Origin: Chrysomallon squamiferum
Taxonomy: Eukaryota > Mollusca > Gastropoda > Neomphalida > Peltospiridae
DNA length: 64,000 nt
Direction of reading: 5' to 3'
Assembly: GCA_012295275.1 (NCBI GenBank)
Contig: CM022673.1
Location: 9,049,311-9,113,310, forward strand
In this document: piece by piece, positions 24,691 through 37,261 of the stretch
Position numbering within the stretch: the first letter of the stretch is position 1
Layout of the letters: every line of letters starts with the position of its first letter
The notes under the pieces: generated by a model
Databases searched by the model: none
Seen by the model: the letters and a program-made list of their open reading frames with translations, nothing else
Told to the model about the DNA's origin: nothing
Program-made: the position numbers and the translations under genes

Positions 24691-25411
24691 GTTAGGTGAC
24701 TTCAGTAACTGGATTACTGTTAACTAACAGTAGGCTCTTAATTAATACATATTGTTAGGAATATTTGTAGAAATGAACGGTTAACATATTTACTTACTTT
24801 AATGATGCATACAGGTTAATTATGGGATGTTAAACTGTAATAAAGTAAGCTATTTAGGTAAATAGTAAATATGTTACCAACATTTTCAAAAGCAACTGTA
24901 TCTTAAATGTACAACAATATAAAATACTGTAATAAGTGGGAAAAAAAATAAAAATAGCTACCAGCGAGTTCTATAAATAGGTGTAAACTAAATTGCGATC
25001 CGTGGCTTAGTAAATAAGTTAGGACCATTTTGCTAAAGAAACACAGTAAACAGTACATCTAATTATCGCTGAGAAAACTTCCACAGCTTGAACGAGGCCC
25101 TATTAGGGTATGGCGAAGGGCCCTACTACGTAAGATAAAAAAAACAAACAAAAAAACAACAACAAAAAAACGGTTTACCGTCATTCTTGGCTAGGCAATA
25201 CAAGCGTATTACTTCTACGATGTGTACCGTACTGAAGCTGAAGGAGTCGACAAAGGCTATAACTCCAGCCACAGGTGTTAAAATAATTTGTCTCTTCTCC
25301 AAGATAAAGACACTTTACTAAACAAAATTATTTCTTTACATTCTCTTTTATTTTGTTTTCATACAATATTTGTCATTTATAAATACCCTTTTTTATTATT
25401 TAAAAAAAAAC

Positions 25412-25449
<38 letters not shown>

Positions 25450-25587
25450 AAGTGATTTTTGTAGGGCTAGAACGGATTAATGGTATTTCAGTTTATTTCA
25501 GTTGGGAAAATTGATTTGGTATACGAACAAATTGAAATACAGGCTCGGTCACGGAACGAATTAAACTCGTAAGTCAAGGTACACAGT

Positions 25588-27130
25588 ATTCATAATAATA
25601 ATAATAATCATAAGAAGAAGAAGAAGAAGAAGAAAAATCAATGATCAAAATGATGAGGATGAACAATTTAAAATTTAATTATCAAAATATATATATACCT
25701 GAGCAAAATGAAAAATAAAACTATAAACGTGAACCATCAGTTTGCACCGAAATTTGTTTTTGAAAGATTGAAATAAGTTTATTAAGTTCAGCAAGTTATG
25801 TAAAATAAATTTCAGGAAAATAATGAAACAATGATTTTTGTAGAAAGAAGATCTAAAAGATATAACCCACTATCGAACAGATTATTCTGCAGAGATACAC
25901 CTTAGGTGATAAAAAGAGACAGAAAGAGACAGAGGAAAGAAGAGAGACTGATAGGACCAGAGACAGACAGGGAAAGAGACAGATAATGACAGGGGAAACT
26001 TGTTTTGTTCAAAGAGGCGTTTGCTGTGCATTCTTCACAATCTTGTATGCAATTCAGACTCTTCACGCTTCGTATTGTGAGTAATCTGACCTAACTGGGC
26101 GGTGACGTTATTCTCAAATTCAGTTTGCAGATGTGTTAAAGCAGTTTTGAAGCCCACACACGGGGTTATAATCTGACTGATTATATGACGTAATGAGATT
26201 AACGTTAATCATACACAGTCAGTCCAGTTTCGACCGAAAGATTAAAAACTAAGAGTCTAATACTATACTCATCCTTCTCTATCTTAGTGTTGACACCTGT
26301 CTCGATGGATAGACAAAAGGAACTTTTCAGCAGACGTTACTTGCACATTTGTGTGATCATTCGTGCGTAACAAAAACACGAAGGAATAATACGTGAACGT
26401 AATGACAAGTATTTTACTTATGTAATATATAGCATGCTACTGGCAAAAACGAAACGAACAAAGAGATAATGCATACAGTTAGGGATTTATAACATACGAA
26501 TTTACAGACTGTATTATTAATGCAAATGAAATTATAGAAATTAACAGTAAAAATGAACATTCCGATGGGTCGAGGAGAAGTTTGGAGTGAAAATTCGGGA
26601 AAGTTTCGAAATGCACTCGTCATTTGAACGGGAAGCTGGAGTGAAGCGGACTCAGAAAGAACGCAGTAACAACGGAATGTGCCGAGTATCCACGAACAGA
26701 GTCGACAGAAAAGTCTAAACCTAGCCTTAGCCGCGGCATCACTGTCAGACGAGCGGTCGTAAAGTCAAACAGTCGTAAGTCGCATGGGACGTAAATCAAC
26801 GACTGACAAGATTATCGCAACTCCATATACACTAAATACACCTCATGATACTATAATAAAGAATACAACAATATATTGCATTACACTATATTACCATATA
26901 TCATTACACTGTATAACACTACGCAGCACTACACTGTATTGTTTTACTCTGAAGTAATCCAAGAGGACACTGTAATACTCCGCATTACATTAACTACTCT
27001 ATACTCTGTACTATACTGCGTCATAAATATGTGAGGTTATATGAGGTCAAATATTCGGTTTCATTACACGACTTCATGCAATCTTTTAAAAACTAACAAA
27101 ATAAAAGATATCATCATCAGAGAACACATA

Positions 27131-27161
<31 letters not shown>

Positions 27162-28104
27162 CCGTCTAAATGATAATATTTTCATATATACGTACAAACA
27201 CACATACATACACACACACACACACACACATATAGATATAGATATATATATATATATATATATATAAACACACACACATATATATGTCTACATATATTCA
27301 CATGATAACCGTCTAAATGATTATAATTTCATACGCACATACTTACATACACATACATACATACATTATTCATACACATACATACACACACACACATATA
27401 TATACATACACACACATACACATGCACACACACACACACATATATCTACATATTATATATGTACACACACACACATACACACGCACACACACACACACAT
27501 ACAGATATTTTTGAAGACCTGTATTGCAATTTTTAAAAAACAATTATTTTTGGAATGTTGGCAATTACTTTGAAAACATGACAGCATAGATGAAATGCTA
27601 CAGATGATAATAAAACGAAGGTATGACACGTAATTAATTAAAATTACTATCAAGTGTTTAACATTCTTTTACTTCACTATTCTGTCTTGGGGCTGTGGAC
27701 TGAACGGGGAAATCATCCTTAGGCAAGAGAAGAGAAATATAACACCAACGTCTGGGCTATATTACCTCTAAGCTACAAACCTCTGACATATACACATTAA
27801 CAGCTACCATTGTTATATAAATCGGGCTATTAAAAGCCTTTGCTGTGATTCTTGAAAGTTTTTAATTATCTTAAACGGGTTTAATTAAACCACGAACAAG
27901 TCACTAGCGGCAGACTATTAAAAATCGCAAGTGTCCACTTTAATTGACATACTTATTGTATTTTCCCAGATTTCGAAAATTTCTTTTCAAGTGAAATGAT
28001 GCAGTTAATTGTCCTAAATCGCTGTTTACGACTTCAGCTAGCACTTCCATTGTGTGAGAGGGAATGAGTTTTAATTTCTGTCACATTTATATGACCCTTG
28101 TACC
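25588..28104. other. Gene-free stretch of segment C
   Basis: No gene recognised. It holds AAT/AAG triplets (25590-25635), a GACAG/GAAAGA-rich stretch (25915-25990), a loose TACACTA-type region (26820-27010) and dinucleotide arrays listed separately. The phrase AAACAGTCGTAAGTCGCATG near 26768 resembles inner parts of Tigger-like ends, but I cannot delimit an element. This part has no counterpart inside the window, so it is the only long single-copy region here. Confidence 0.6.
27130..27510. repeat. TG, CA and TA dinucleotide arrays
   Basis: A TG run (27133-27159) is followed by CA, TA and TACA runs up to about 27500. The phrase AACCGTCTAAATGAT occurs at about 27160 and again at about 27307, so a unit of about 147 bases containing these arrays is tandemly duplicated. 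Nothing coding. Confidence 0.85.
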
Positions 28105-28972
28105 CAGGGCCGGCGCTACTGTATAGGGAAACTAGGCAGTCGCCTAGGGCGCTGATCTCACGGGGCGCAAATCAACAACAGTTTTGAAAAATAAATAAAT
28201 ACATTTCAGTTTTATTTAGGGTCGTTTTTTAATTCTGGTTTATTTCATACAGAGACAAATTCTCGGGCATATTCAGTCTGACCGAAACAAACAAAAATGA
28301 GAGAGTGAAAATCACGCGTTACACGAAACTTCCAGGACTTAAGTACGTTTCGCGTGTTTTTTTTACAGACCACGAGTTTTTCCGTAGAATCGCGCGCAAC
28401 CTTCAGTTAACCGCGGAACCTCCTTATTTAATGGTATAAACAAGGAAAGAAAAGGCCTGTGTGTGGTATTTAAATGTCCTCGACAGAAAAATCTTGCCTC
28501 TAAAGATTGCATAGAGTGTTGATAAAAATGTATTTAATATTGTTTCAGGCGTGGAGTGACACCAGTGATGTTGGCTGCCGTGTCTGCCTTTAAGGGACCA
28601 AAAACACAAATAATAAACACTGCTTCACTGTCTTGGAAAAGCTATCTAAAATGAGATAAATACTATTCCATAATTCTGGATTGAATACCTGAAGTTAGTC
28701 ATATTGAACAAATGACAATAAATGTTTTGTTGATGTAATCAGAACATCAGATAATGGGATAACTGAGCCTGAAGTCATCACTAAGGTCTATCTTTATATT
28801 TGTTTTGCTTGTTTTAATTTTACAAATAAAATAGTATCAAATAATGTTTTTCGTGGGTGTCCGGACAATTTTAGCTCAAATGTTGAACTTTATTTTTTTA
28901 AATGTATTGTTTAAATATTTTAAAACTGATATTTTCCTGGGGGTTCCAGTATCTAATCTTGCCTAGGCCCTG
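28105..28972 (+). mobile_element. Non-autonomous hAT-like element
   Basis: The left end is CAGGGCCGGCGCTACTGTAT followed by GTCGCCTAGGGCGC. The right end is GCCTAGGCCCTG. This CAGGGCCGG...CCCTG pattern with an inner CGCCTAGGGCG motif is typical of hAT elements. Flanking octamers are CTTGTACC (28097-28104) and CTTATATC (28973-28980), 6 of 8 identical, which fits a decayed 8-bp hAT target duplication. The 868-bp interior has no long frame, so it would depend on a transposase made elsewhere. Confidence 0.6.
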
Positions 28973-28980
28973 CTTATATC

Positions 28981-30345
28981 TTTCATTGAAATGTTGCTAT
29001 TTCACGGAAATATTTTAGGGATCACCTCAGTGTGCAAGCACCTGTTGTTATATATCACTGAAGCAGTTAAGGAAAACAATTATAATGAAACAGTATAGTT
29101 TATTTCCCAAAAGACCAACCAAAATGATAGATATCTTATCGTATTCAATTCCATTCCATTATGCTATGTTTTATTCTTTTACATTATGTTATACTGTAAT
29201 GCTATACGGCAATCCAAGGACAAGCTGGCTATAGTTCAGACCTTGTTTTATGATTGCATTTAACATGGCATATCTCAGTGTTCTTGGTGCGAAGGTAAGA
29301 AAAGAAACCAACCAACCAAACAAAATAAAACAAAATAAGAAATAGAAATAATGAAAATTAACCTCACTGGGGATGAAGACAACAAGAAAGACACCAAGCA
29401 CTAAGAAGAAAAAGAAGAAAAAAGTGTTGGAAGAATAGAAGAAAATAAAAAAAAAATAAAGAAGAAGAAGAAAAATGAAGTACATTTTTTTTTTTTTAAA
29501 GTTCCTCCTTCCATACAGTTGAAAAAAATCTTTAGGTAATACAATTTATTGTCTATAGTTAAAATGAAAAGCGTAATTTTGTCTAATAACGTTATTATGT
29601 ACAAATTTAAGCTTTGATAACTTCTAATCTGAACAAAATAAAATCAGTGTATAATAGTGTAATAAAAAGAAATTAAAATAATAATAATTATAAAAGTAAA
29701 TAAATAATAAAAATATAATAATAATAATAATAATAATGTAATAAACAAATAATTAAATAAGATATATAAGGTAAAATATATACATTAGACTGATACATAA
29801 ATAAATAATCATCATGATGATAACAAAAACAACCACAACAACAACAACAATTACTATAATAATAAAAAGAATAATAGTAACTGAATTAAATTTATTCTTC
29901 TTGTTGTTTTTTTTTTTTCTTCTTCTTACTTATTGATTAATTTATTGATTAATTAATAAACATATGAACAAAACAGATACGCTCATATACTTATTTTTAT
30001 AATTTTATAAAACAGTCAGTAAAGAAATATAGTTTAACCCGTACCTAAAATGACGCTGATTACGCAATTTTACGAAATTTAATTCCCATATAAACCAAAA
30101 CAAATTTTTTTTTTTTTTTTTTAAATGCTTAAAATAAAGCAATAAGTACAAAATAAAACCACCAATTACATTTCCCGAAAATAACAGAAAAATGAAAAAA
30201 TAAATCTGGGACAATAATAAAAACAACACTAGCAGTTTGTTAAACAGTTATAGTTAGTGTAGTAATTATTATAGTTTCAGTTGCAGCTGTTATGGTACTA
30301 GTTGAAATAATAATAAAAGCATGTAGTCGTTGTTTAGTAAACTGA
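28981..30345. other. AT-rich stretch without a gene
   Basis: A-rich and AAG/TAA runs (29400-29470, 29680-29740, 29815-29860) and a poly-T run (30104-30122). From about 29988 onward the sequence is matched, inverted, by the last part of the window (to 64000). Frames that are Phe- or Leu-rich here come from homopolymers. Confidence 0.6.
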
Positions 30346-30349
30346 AGTT

Positions 30350-30512
30350 GTAGTAAGACAATTCACCTGCATATTAGTTAAAAGAAATATATTTAAAAAA
30401 CTGTCATACTTTCATAATTAAACACGTCACAACACACAACGACATAAATACACATATAATTTATTGGCTCAGACGACACAAATACATAGACACACCCACC
30501 CATCCCACGCCA
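30350..30512. repeat. ~160-bp repeat unit, copy 1
   Basis: The phrases ATTCACCTGCAT, AAAAGAAATATATTTA, CATACTTTCATAATTA and AATTTATTGGCTCAGA recur in the same order at 31156-31322. In contig 3 the pair is at 61300-61590 and 63358-63615, where the shared part is about 130 bp longer. Contig 2 seems to have lost part of one copy. Confidence 0.8.
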
Positions 30513-30705
30513 CATATGAAATAATTATTACATTTATATATTAAAACGTTTATATATGTAAACAAAACCGACGTTATCTGTAGTACGTGCATACACGACG
30601 TGCTATCTAGAATATATAAATACTTCGATTTTAATACGTCAGTGCAACGTCTTCTATTGCAGCTACAGAAACAACCTATTTTAATGTGCCCGTATTTTAG
30701 ATATA

Positions 30706-30840
30706 TTACTACTACTACTGCTACTACTACTACTATTATTATTACTGCACGTAAAATAAGTGTGTATGTGTGTGTGTGTGCACATGACTAAAAATAAGTG
30801 GTAATAATAATAATAATGATAATAATAATAATAATAATAA

Positions 30841-30871
<31 letters not shown>

Positions 30872-30882
30872 AAGAAGAATAC
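30706..30882. repeat. CTA, GT, AAT and AAG arrays
   Basis: A CTA run (30708-30745), a GT run (30768-30780), then AAT and a pure AAG run (30842-30880). In contig 3 the CTA part corresponds to a far longer GTA array (62398-62585), and the AAG run to a CTT run (61881-61924). Confidence 0.9.
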
Positions 30883-31155
30883 AACGCTAGTACAGTAATA
30901 AATAAGTAAATAAAGTTTTTTAATTAACTCCAGAAGTACATATTATAATTTTTTTATTAATATTAGTAGATAAACCTATATAATAATAATAATAATAAAT
31001 TTCAGAATATAAATTTTTAAACTCTGGTACAATACATAAAAGATATTTACAAATCCACACAACTATATTTTTAACATATTTACTTTTCTTTTAATGAAAA
31101 CGTACACTCTTTGCACAAAATAATTAAAATAAGTAATTGTCAAATTTGTTAAACA

Positions 31156-31322
31156 TCTTAAAGTAATTCACCTGCATTTTAATTAAAAGAAATATATTTA
31201 GAAATTATTATAAATTGTCATGAAATTGTAGCTCAGGCTTCCATACTTTCATAATTACACACGTCACAACACATAAATGTACGTATAATTTATTGGCTCA
31301 GATGACACACATACACAGACAC
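31156..31322. repeat. ~160-bp repeat unit, copy 2
   Basis: Second copy of the unit at 30350-30512, about 650 bp away in direct orientation. It has about 35 extra bases (around AAATTGTCATGAAATTGTAG) that copy 1 lacks. Confidence 0.8.
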
Positions 31323-32682
31323 AAAAAAAAAACGGCACACATACACACACACTCACAACGACAAATTCACATTCACATAAACCCGATTTACATTATTCAT
31401 ATATATATAAACTGATATAAAATACTTCGAAAATATTCTGTAGATAAAATAAATTCAGAAATACATAAAAATATAAAATCTATAAATAAATAAATAAATA
31501 AAAATATATATATATATAAATAAATAAATAAAATAACTGCATACAGCCTTTTTCTTTATTTACTATCGTCACTTAATTAAGTTGCACAGTTTTTCAGAAG
31601 TTAGAATTGTATTTATACTGGTGATCAGTTTTATCTATCGATTAAGCATTACGTACGTATTTACACTCGCTGGTCACTGGCTTAGACATATCTGTAAAGA
31701 GTCTAATGATTTCATCTGTTTTTCAGCAATAACTACTACATTAAAGAAATCCAGGTCGTCTTAACAGTATTATTGGCTCCCACCCAGGAAAAGCAATGCA
31801 CCGGGGTTCCTACATACACACCTATGGAAAATTCATTGAAAACAAGACATGGACTTCATGTGATGACCCTTGACCCGTGTGGTCCCTTGGCAACTGTCCA
31901 AAAGAAATCTAGAAGTCAGTAGTGTTCCTATGGTTAAACAGTTTTGAAACAGTACCTTTCCAGAATTTAAATACTTTTTGGACAGCATTAGAAGAAAAAT
32001 ACATTTTGTGATCTATGAAGTGACGACATGACCTTATTTACAATGGAGGATGTAGGACTGCACTCAAATATTCATTAACAGTAAAATTTCAAAGATATAA
32101 TTTGATATATGATGACATTGCCCACCAGCAATTAAAATAATAAGAGGACAGAATAACAGTAATGATATAAAATAAGCGGGGAAAAAGTGTTAATGCTTTT
32201 TGTTTGTTAGTGGTAATTTATGTTAGTGATATGTGTCATCGGAAATCACGTCTGAAATACATAAGAACAATTCATAAAAAAATCATGAAGCTTTATATAG
32301 ACTCCAGTAAAACTGTTGGTCTGTACATTAACTTTCGAAATATGCCATAGACAATAGGTGGAATTAGGTGATGTCATTCAATAAGTAATAAAACAAAATG
32401 ATATTTCGTGAGACAAACAGGATCTTTCGTATTTCTAATTACGAATAACATTTTTAAAACCTCTTTCCGATAAAATGCAATAATAAAATAAATAAAAAAA
32501 AAAATAAAAAGGTAGTATTAATATTAAAAATAAAATAATAATAATAATAATAATAATAATAGTAATAATAATAATAACTAGTAAATAAATTTAAAAAAAG
32601 GAAGATTATTTATAATAATAATGACGATGATTTCATCGTCATCATCATTATTGTTATTAACGACAGTAACAGAAATCCTTCA
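31323..32682. other. 3' flank of the methyltransferase-like gene
   Basis: No gene recognised. The stretch 31570-32460 is of ordinary complexity and is kept almost unchanged, inverted, at 60340-61200. A reading frame there (31582-31764; 60935-61180) has a hydrophobic middle, but its ends differ between the copies and no start context or splice signal supports it. The rest is TAAA/TAA arrays and an inverted GATGATTTCATCGTCATCATC palindrome at about 32625-32648. Confidence 0.55.
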
Positions 32683-32688
32683 TTTATT
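32683..32688 (-). terminator. Polyadenylation signal AATAAA of methyltransferase-like copy 1
   Basis: A canonical AATAAA on the minus strand, 143 bases beyond the stop codon. It is conserved at the same place in copy 2 (60058-60063). A 3' untranslated region of about 160 bases would follow. Confidence 0.55.
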
Positions 32689-32830
32689 TTAGATAACAAC
32701 TGAGCAGTGAATCTCTTTGTATATTAACACAAAATTAATTCCATTAACACAGGGAGGAAGATCTGTAGAAATTACACTCGTTAAAAAAAAAAAAAAAAAA
32801 AAGTCAAAAAAACAACAACAGCAAACACTT

Positions 32831-33457
32831 TTAAACATCTTTAGGATTAGCGGGATGTGATGGTAACCTTCTGTAGACATTCGTATTACTTCTGAGCCAC
32901 GATAACGTAGCAGCATTTTTCAACCGTTCACTGCCTTGTGGATCATGCTTAAAACCTTTCACAAGTAAAATATTTTTCACATATTCCAACGGACGATTGT
33001 TCACGTGGGACAAGCCACCTTGTCCCGGGACGGCCCAACTTAAAATAATCCCTTCTTTGGCATGGCGCGCCACATTATCGACGTAGATGCTCTCGTAGTC
33101 CGAAGGAATATGTTCAGCGACTTCTAAGCTGATGACCCAGTCGTAAAGCGGAAGCCCGTACTGAGGCGCGGTTAAGTCCAAGAATTCGACGATTCCTCCG
33201 CTGGTTTCTTTTCCGTACGGAGCCCCGTCGTAGGCATCGTAGACTTTCAGGCGCTTCGTGGAGTCCATGTATCTTTTGTAATCTCCCGGTCCGTCGCCGA
33301 AGCTAGCTACGTATTTGCCTTTAAGGAAAAAGGACATTTCCTCCGCCAGAGATCGATCGTTCACGTGACTTCCTCCCGTGGAAGTGCTGGCCTCTTTACA
33401 CCAGCCGCCTGACGCCGAAACTCTGGAGTTTACCTACACAATAATAATAATAATAAT

Positions 33458-33490
<33 letters not shown>

Positions 33491-34311
33491 AATAATAATA
33501 ATAATAATAATAGTAATAATAACAATAATAATGTTAATAATAATAATACTAAAAACAATGATAATAATTATATTAATAATGATGATGCTGCTGATACTAA
33601 TAATAATGATGATGATGATGATGATGATAATAATAATGATAATAACAACAACAACAATAATAATAATAATAATGATGATAATAATAACAATAAAACATAC
33701 ATACATACATATATAACATGTATTACAAATATTTCATTACTTATATTACATACATAGATACAGTACTTACATTATATGCATACGTTAATTATATATGTTA
33801 TACATTACAAAAACACATACATTATATACATACATACACTCGTGCGTACATACATACATAGATACATACTCAATGGGTGTAACTGAGTTACCGAATATTC
33901 TCTATGTACAGTCTTGTCAGACGTACATAAGCCAGAGAACATTCAAAATCCTAAATACACACATACATGTTGAAATATCTCTGTTTATCTAAAAAAAAAA
34001 CTGCGAGCAAACATAAATACCGGCTTCCCTGCTGCTGTCTGTAGTTGAAGCATTTCACAGCTCTGTCTTGAGAAGTTCTGTTTGAAAGAATTCAACATTT
34101 TCGACAGTCGGATTCGATCCGCGTACAATTGCTCCATGCCAGGGCACGACTTTGGAACGGAACCCTTCTTGAGATCCTGGGATACCACGTATTTCATTGG
34201 CACAAAGCTGTCACTGAAGGAGTCGCGGTGGTAGGTGGCGATAAACACGAAGAAGGTCAAAAGAAGAAATAAGACCGAGATGAACGCCTCTCTTTTGGTG
34301 CACGTAAACAT
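32831..34311 (-). CDS. Type II membrane class I SAM-methyltransferase-like protein, copy 1
   Basis: Two coding exons: 34021-34311 (97 codons) and 32831-33433 (200 codons plus stop), giving 297 residues. The intron is 587 bases, in phase 0, with GT...AG ends (CCG/GTATTT and GTGTAG/GTAAAC on the gene strand). The first ATG follows an in-frame TAA, which fixes the start. Residues 8-26 (AFISVLFLLLTFFVFIA) form an uncleaved signal anchor after a short basic tail, so the enzyme domain should face the Golgi or ER lumen. After a linker with a GGWCKEA motif (106-112) comes the SAM-binding motif I VASFGDGPGDY (139-149), an acidic YDAYDGAP (162-169), EFLDL (180-184), and motif IV-like YDWVISLEVAEHIP (194-207). 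This is the Rossmann-type class I methyltransferase layout. Similar proteins occur in several invertebrates without a known substrate. Methyl transfer is inferred; the substrate is unknown. Confidence 0.8.
33437..33700. repeat. Compound triplet and TACA array inside the gene intron
   Basis: About 255 bases of TAA, CAA, GAT and mixed triplets, then TACA repeats, fill nearly half of the only coding intron. The inverted copy in contig 3 (about 59115-59308) has a different unit pattern. The contig 1 end (1-26) matches the contig 3 version. Confidence 0.95.
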
Positions 34312-34330
34312 AATGAGTTACCGGACGTTC
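34312..34330 (-). other. 5' untranslated part and splice acceptor of methyltransferase-like copy 1
   Basis: On the gene strand a strong acceptor (TTCTTCTTCGTTGCAG) precedes 19 untranslated bases and the ATG. The transcript should therefore have at least one more upstream, non-coding exon, which would lie in segment A. The same acceptor is at 58461-58475 in copy 2. Confidence 0.6.
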
Positions 34331-35885
34331 CTGCAACGAAGAAGAAAAGTTACGAGTAAATTAAGTGGTATTGTACATTATGAATGTTTTATATATGTGT
34401 GTATGTATATATACATATATGTGCATGTGTTTGTTTATTTATGAATGTATGTTTATATTCAGGCAAGCATATGTGTGTGTATACATATACATACATACAT
34501 ACATACATACATACATACATACATACATACATACATACATACATACAATACATACATACATACATACACATACATACATACAATGAACAAATTTAGTAAT
34601 GGATGGGTTATGACGTATCCATTTAAATATTATTCGAGTCACAATACACAGTTACATTTATGGAATAACAATACAGGATATTTTATATGACAGGCCTCAT
34701 TTAGCGCGCGCACACACACACTAATTATATACATTTACAGATACATTAATATATGCTCATAAAATCATTAATACAAAAATATGTATATGTAACTATAAAA
34801 TATGTTTAAAAAAATATATAAAATGTCAATAATATATTTAAAATGACAGCATGAAATAACAGAAAAAAAAGTTGAAATGAAAAAAATATGATCCAGAATA
34901 AAAATATTTTTTTTTTTTTTAGAAATGACAGAATAATTTTCATCCACACACATAAATAATAATCAACATATTTTAAACTTTTAACAGAATTGTTTATGGT
35001 ACGTCTTCTACCTGTGGAATTTTCCAAATGTTAATCTGTATTATTAAAAAAAAATTAATAATAATAACAAAAATAAAATAAATATATTACAGAAATAAAA
35101 AACACAAGAATCACAATCTTCAGATTTTCCCCTGCCAGTGTTTAGCTGGAATTTGAGACAGCACCCCTGATCATCAGGAATACGCCCATGTCTGTACTCA
35201 CTGGAACACCTTCAGAAACCGCAAACCATCCTCAATTCTGAAATCTACTGATTTGCAATGCACAGTCTTAGCCATATACACCCAACACACTAAAACTGAG
35301 TGAGAAAAACGCAAAGGTATTAATCCAGTTTGCAATTCATTTTTTTTTTTTTTTAGCAAAACCAAAAAAAAACACATCATGAATCCTCCTCCTTATCCAA
35401 CACAAGAATGTGTACGTGTGATACACCGACCATTCAAATAAACGCAAGACATTTAGTTCTACCCCAGTATCAGTATACTTCCACGACCGTGTGAACTGAA
35501 ACCACAATTTTCACTCACCCAAGTAACTCATCGCGTCAGCCTTTGTCCAGATATCGGCAAGAAACGTAATTCTTTTCCAAGCTGCGTTTTTTCTACGAAT
35601 GATGGCACTCGTAACTCATTATTTCTAATTATAACGAGATCTATCGTTGTTTTGACTAACCTCCAAGGCATATTTATTTTGTTTCCACAAAGTTTTTTAA
35701 AGCATGATTCTGGATACGAAATTAAAACCAAATATGTAGCTCACCTGACTGTCTTCTGCTTTCAGAGAGACGATTCCAGTATAATCTTGTAACCAGGCAA
35801 CGAATAAATAAAAGTAATTACGTTACAATATTTCTTATTTAGGCATGGCTAAAGTAAGTCTGAGAAAAATAATCAATTTTTCATG

Positions 35886-36107
35886 TGAAGAATGTGTGTG
35901 TGTTCGAGGGTGTGTGGTTATGTATGAGCGTGTCTGTATGCGTATTACTGTATATGTATGCATTATTATATTCAAGTACAAGCGGGTACATTATTATTCA
36001 TGCATATTTGTACACAGATGTGCTAGTACATTTAATATTTGCATAAATATATGTATATATATATATTATAAAAAATAAAAGATAGATAACCAAATCAGAG
36101 AGAGGGG

Positions 36108-36192
<85 letters not shown>

Positions 36193-36391
36193 TTCGAGGG
36201 TGTGTGGCTATGCATGAGCATGTCTGTATGCGTATTACTGTATATCTATGCATTATTATATTCAAGTACAAGCGGGTACATTATTATTCATGCATATTTG
36301 TATACAGATGTGCTATTACATTTAATATTTGCATAAATATATGTATATATATATTATACATAATAAAAAGATAGATAACCAAATCATCGGG

Positions 36392-36449
<58 letters not shown>
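35886..36449. repeat. Tandem duplication with GA arrays, copy in segment A2
   Basis: Same two-unit structure as 1656-2198, with GA arrays at about 36099-36190 and 36395-36449. The first array is about 20 bases longer than in segment A1. Confidence 0.9.
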
Positions 36450-36452
<3 letters not shown>

Positions 36453-36949
36453 GATAACCCGAAATTAAAGGGGCTTGAAAAATATTTAGAATTAAGGGTT
36501 TACAATTTTCGAAACTAAGAGAAATAATAATAATAAGAATAAGTTTTAAAAAAATCAATAATGAAAATTATTCTGTCATTTCCAAACAGTTGTATTTTAA
36601 TTCTGTTTCATATCTTTTTTCATTTCACTTTTTTTTTCTGTGATTTTTCTGTTTCATATTTGACATTTTCATTTTTTGTGACTTTTAATTTTTTTATTAA
36701 TGACCATGGACCATAGTATTTTAATTTGTGAAAAATCAAGTATCTTGTGTATGTTAAAAACAGTTAAAGACAGGCAAACAAATGACCAATTTAAAAAAAT
36801 AATACTAAATAAAAAAAAGAAAGAAAGAAAATTAAAAAGAAAGAAAGAAAGAAAGAAGCAGAAGAAAATTTATACAAATATTTACACAAAACCGAAGCGA
36901 TATCAGACACACGAACACCACTCGCATGTTTTGCTTATTATTTCTTTAT

Positions 36950-37261
36950 TAACATCGACTGTGATACTTTCCACCAGAATTATCGCTTTCACTTTTTGTT
37001 TTCTTGGGAACCATGCTGGCTAGGGTATAATAAGAAATATGCACATAAAAGAAGCAACACTTTAAAAAAAATTGTGAGCGCACAGTCTCAATCTTTACTT
37101 TGACATCGGTTTTGACGTCATCATCTATTCTTAATTCTTTTCCAAAACTGAGGTCGTAACTCGGGACATTATTCGTAAACCGAGACAAATATTGCTCAAG
37201 ATCACGGTTCGTAATCCGATTTGTTCGTGCTTCGAGGCGTTTAGAACCCGAGGTTCCACTG
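36950..37261 (-). mobile_element. Tigger/pogo-like terminus, copy in A2
   Basis: Same fragment as 2690-2998 in a cleaner state. On the minus strand CAGTGGAACCTCGGGTTCTA starts at 37261. An open frame covers DLSFGKELRIDDDVKTDVK and later a Met followed by VPKKTKSESDNSGGK, then stops. The first part is untranslated leader of the element; only the second part resembles a transposase start. Confidence 0.6.

Larger units (their letters stand above)
19897..25587 (+). mobile_element. Tigger-like DNA transposon, nested with a LINE
   Basis: The left end is CAGTGGTACCTCGACTTACG beside a TA target base pair (19895-19896). The right end at about 25562-25587 reads CTCGTAAGTCAAGGTAC, the inverted form with small decay. 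Just inside both ends are the ACGAG/TTCGAGC and GAACGAATTAAAC motifs usual for Tigger-type elements. No transposase frame remains between the ends. The interior holds a GC-rich block (about 20340-20640), a TATA/CA microsatellite and a 3.8-kb LINE. The host element seems to have been non-autonomous or gutted before or by these insertions. The left end also occurs inverted in contig 3, at 47908. Family call rests on termini only. Confidence 0.6.

Noticed and set aside
31582-31764. Small hydrophobic frame downstream of the gene, partly kept at 60935-61180
   Set aside because: The reading ends differ between copies. No signal peptide pattern, splice or start support.
33378-33716. Long Ile/Thr/Met-only frames on both strands
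   Set aside because: Translation of triplet microsatellites inside an intron.
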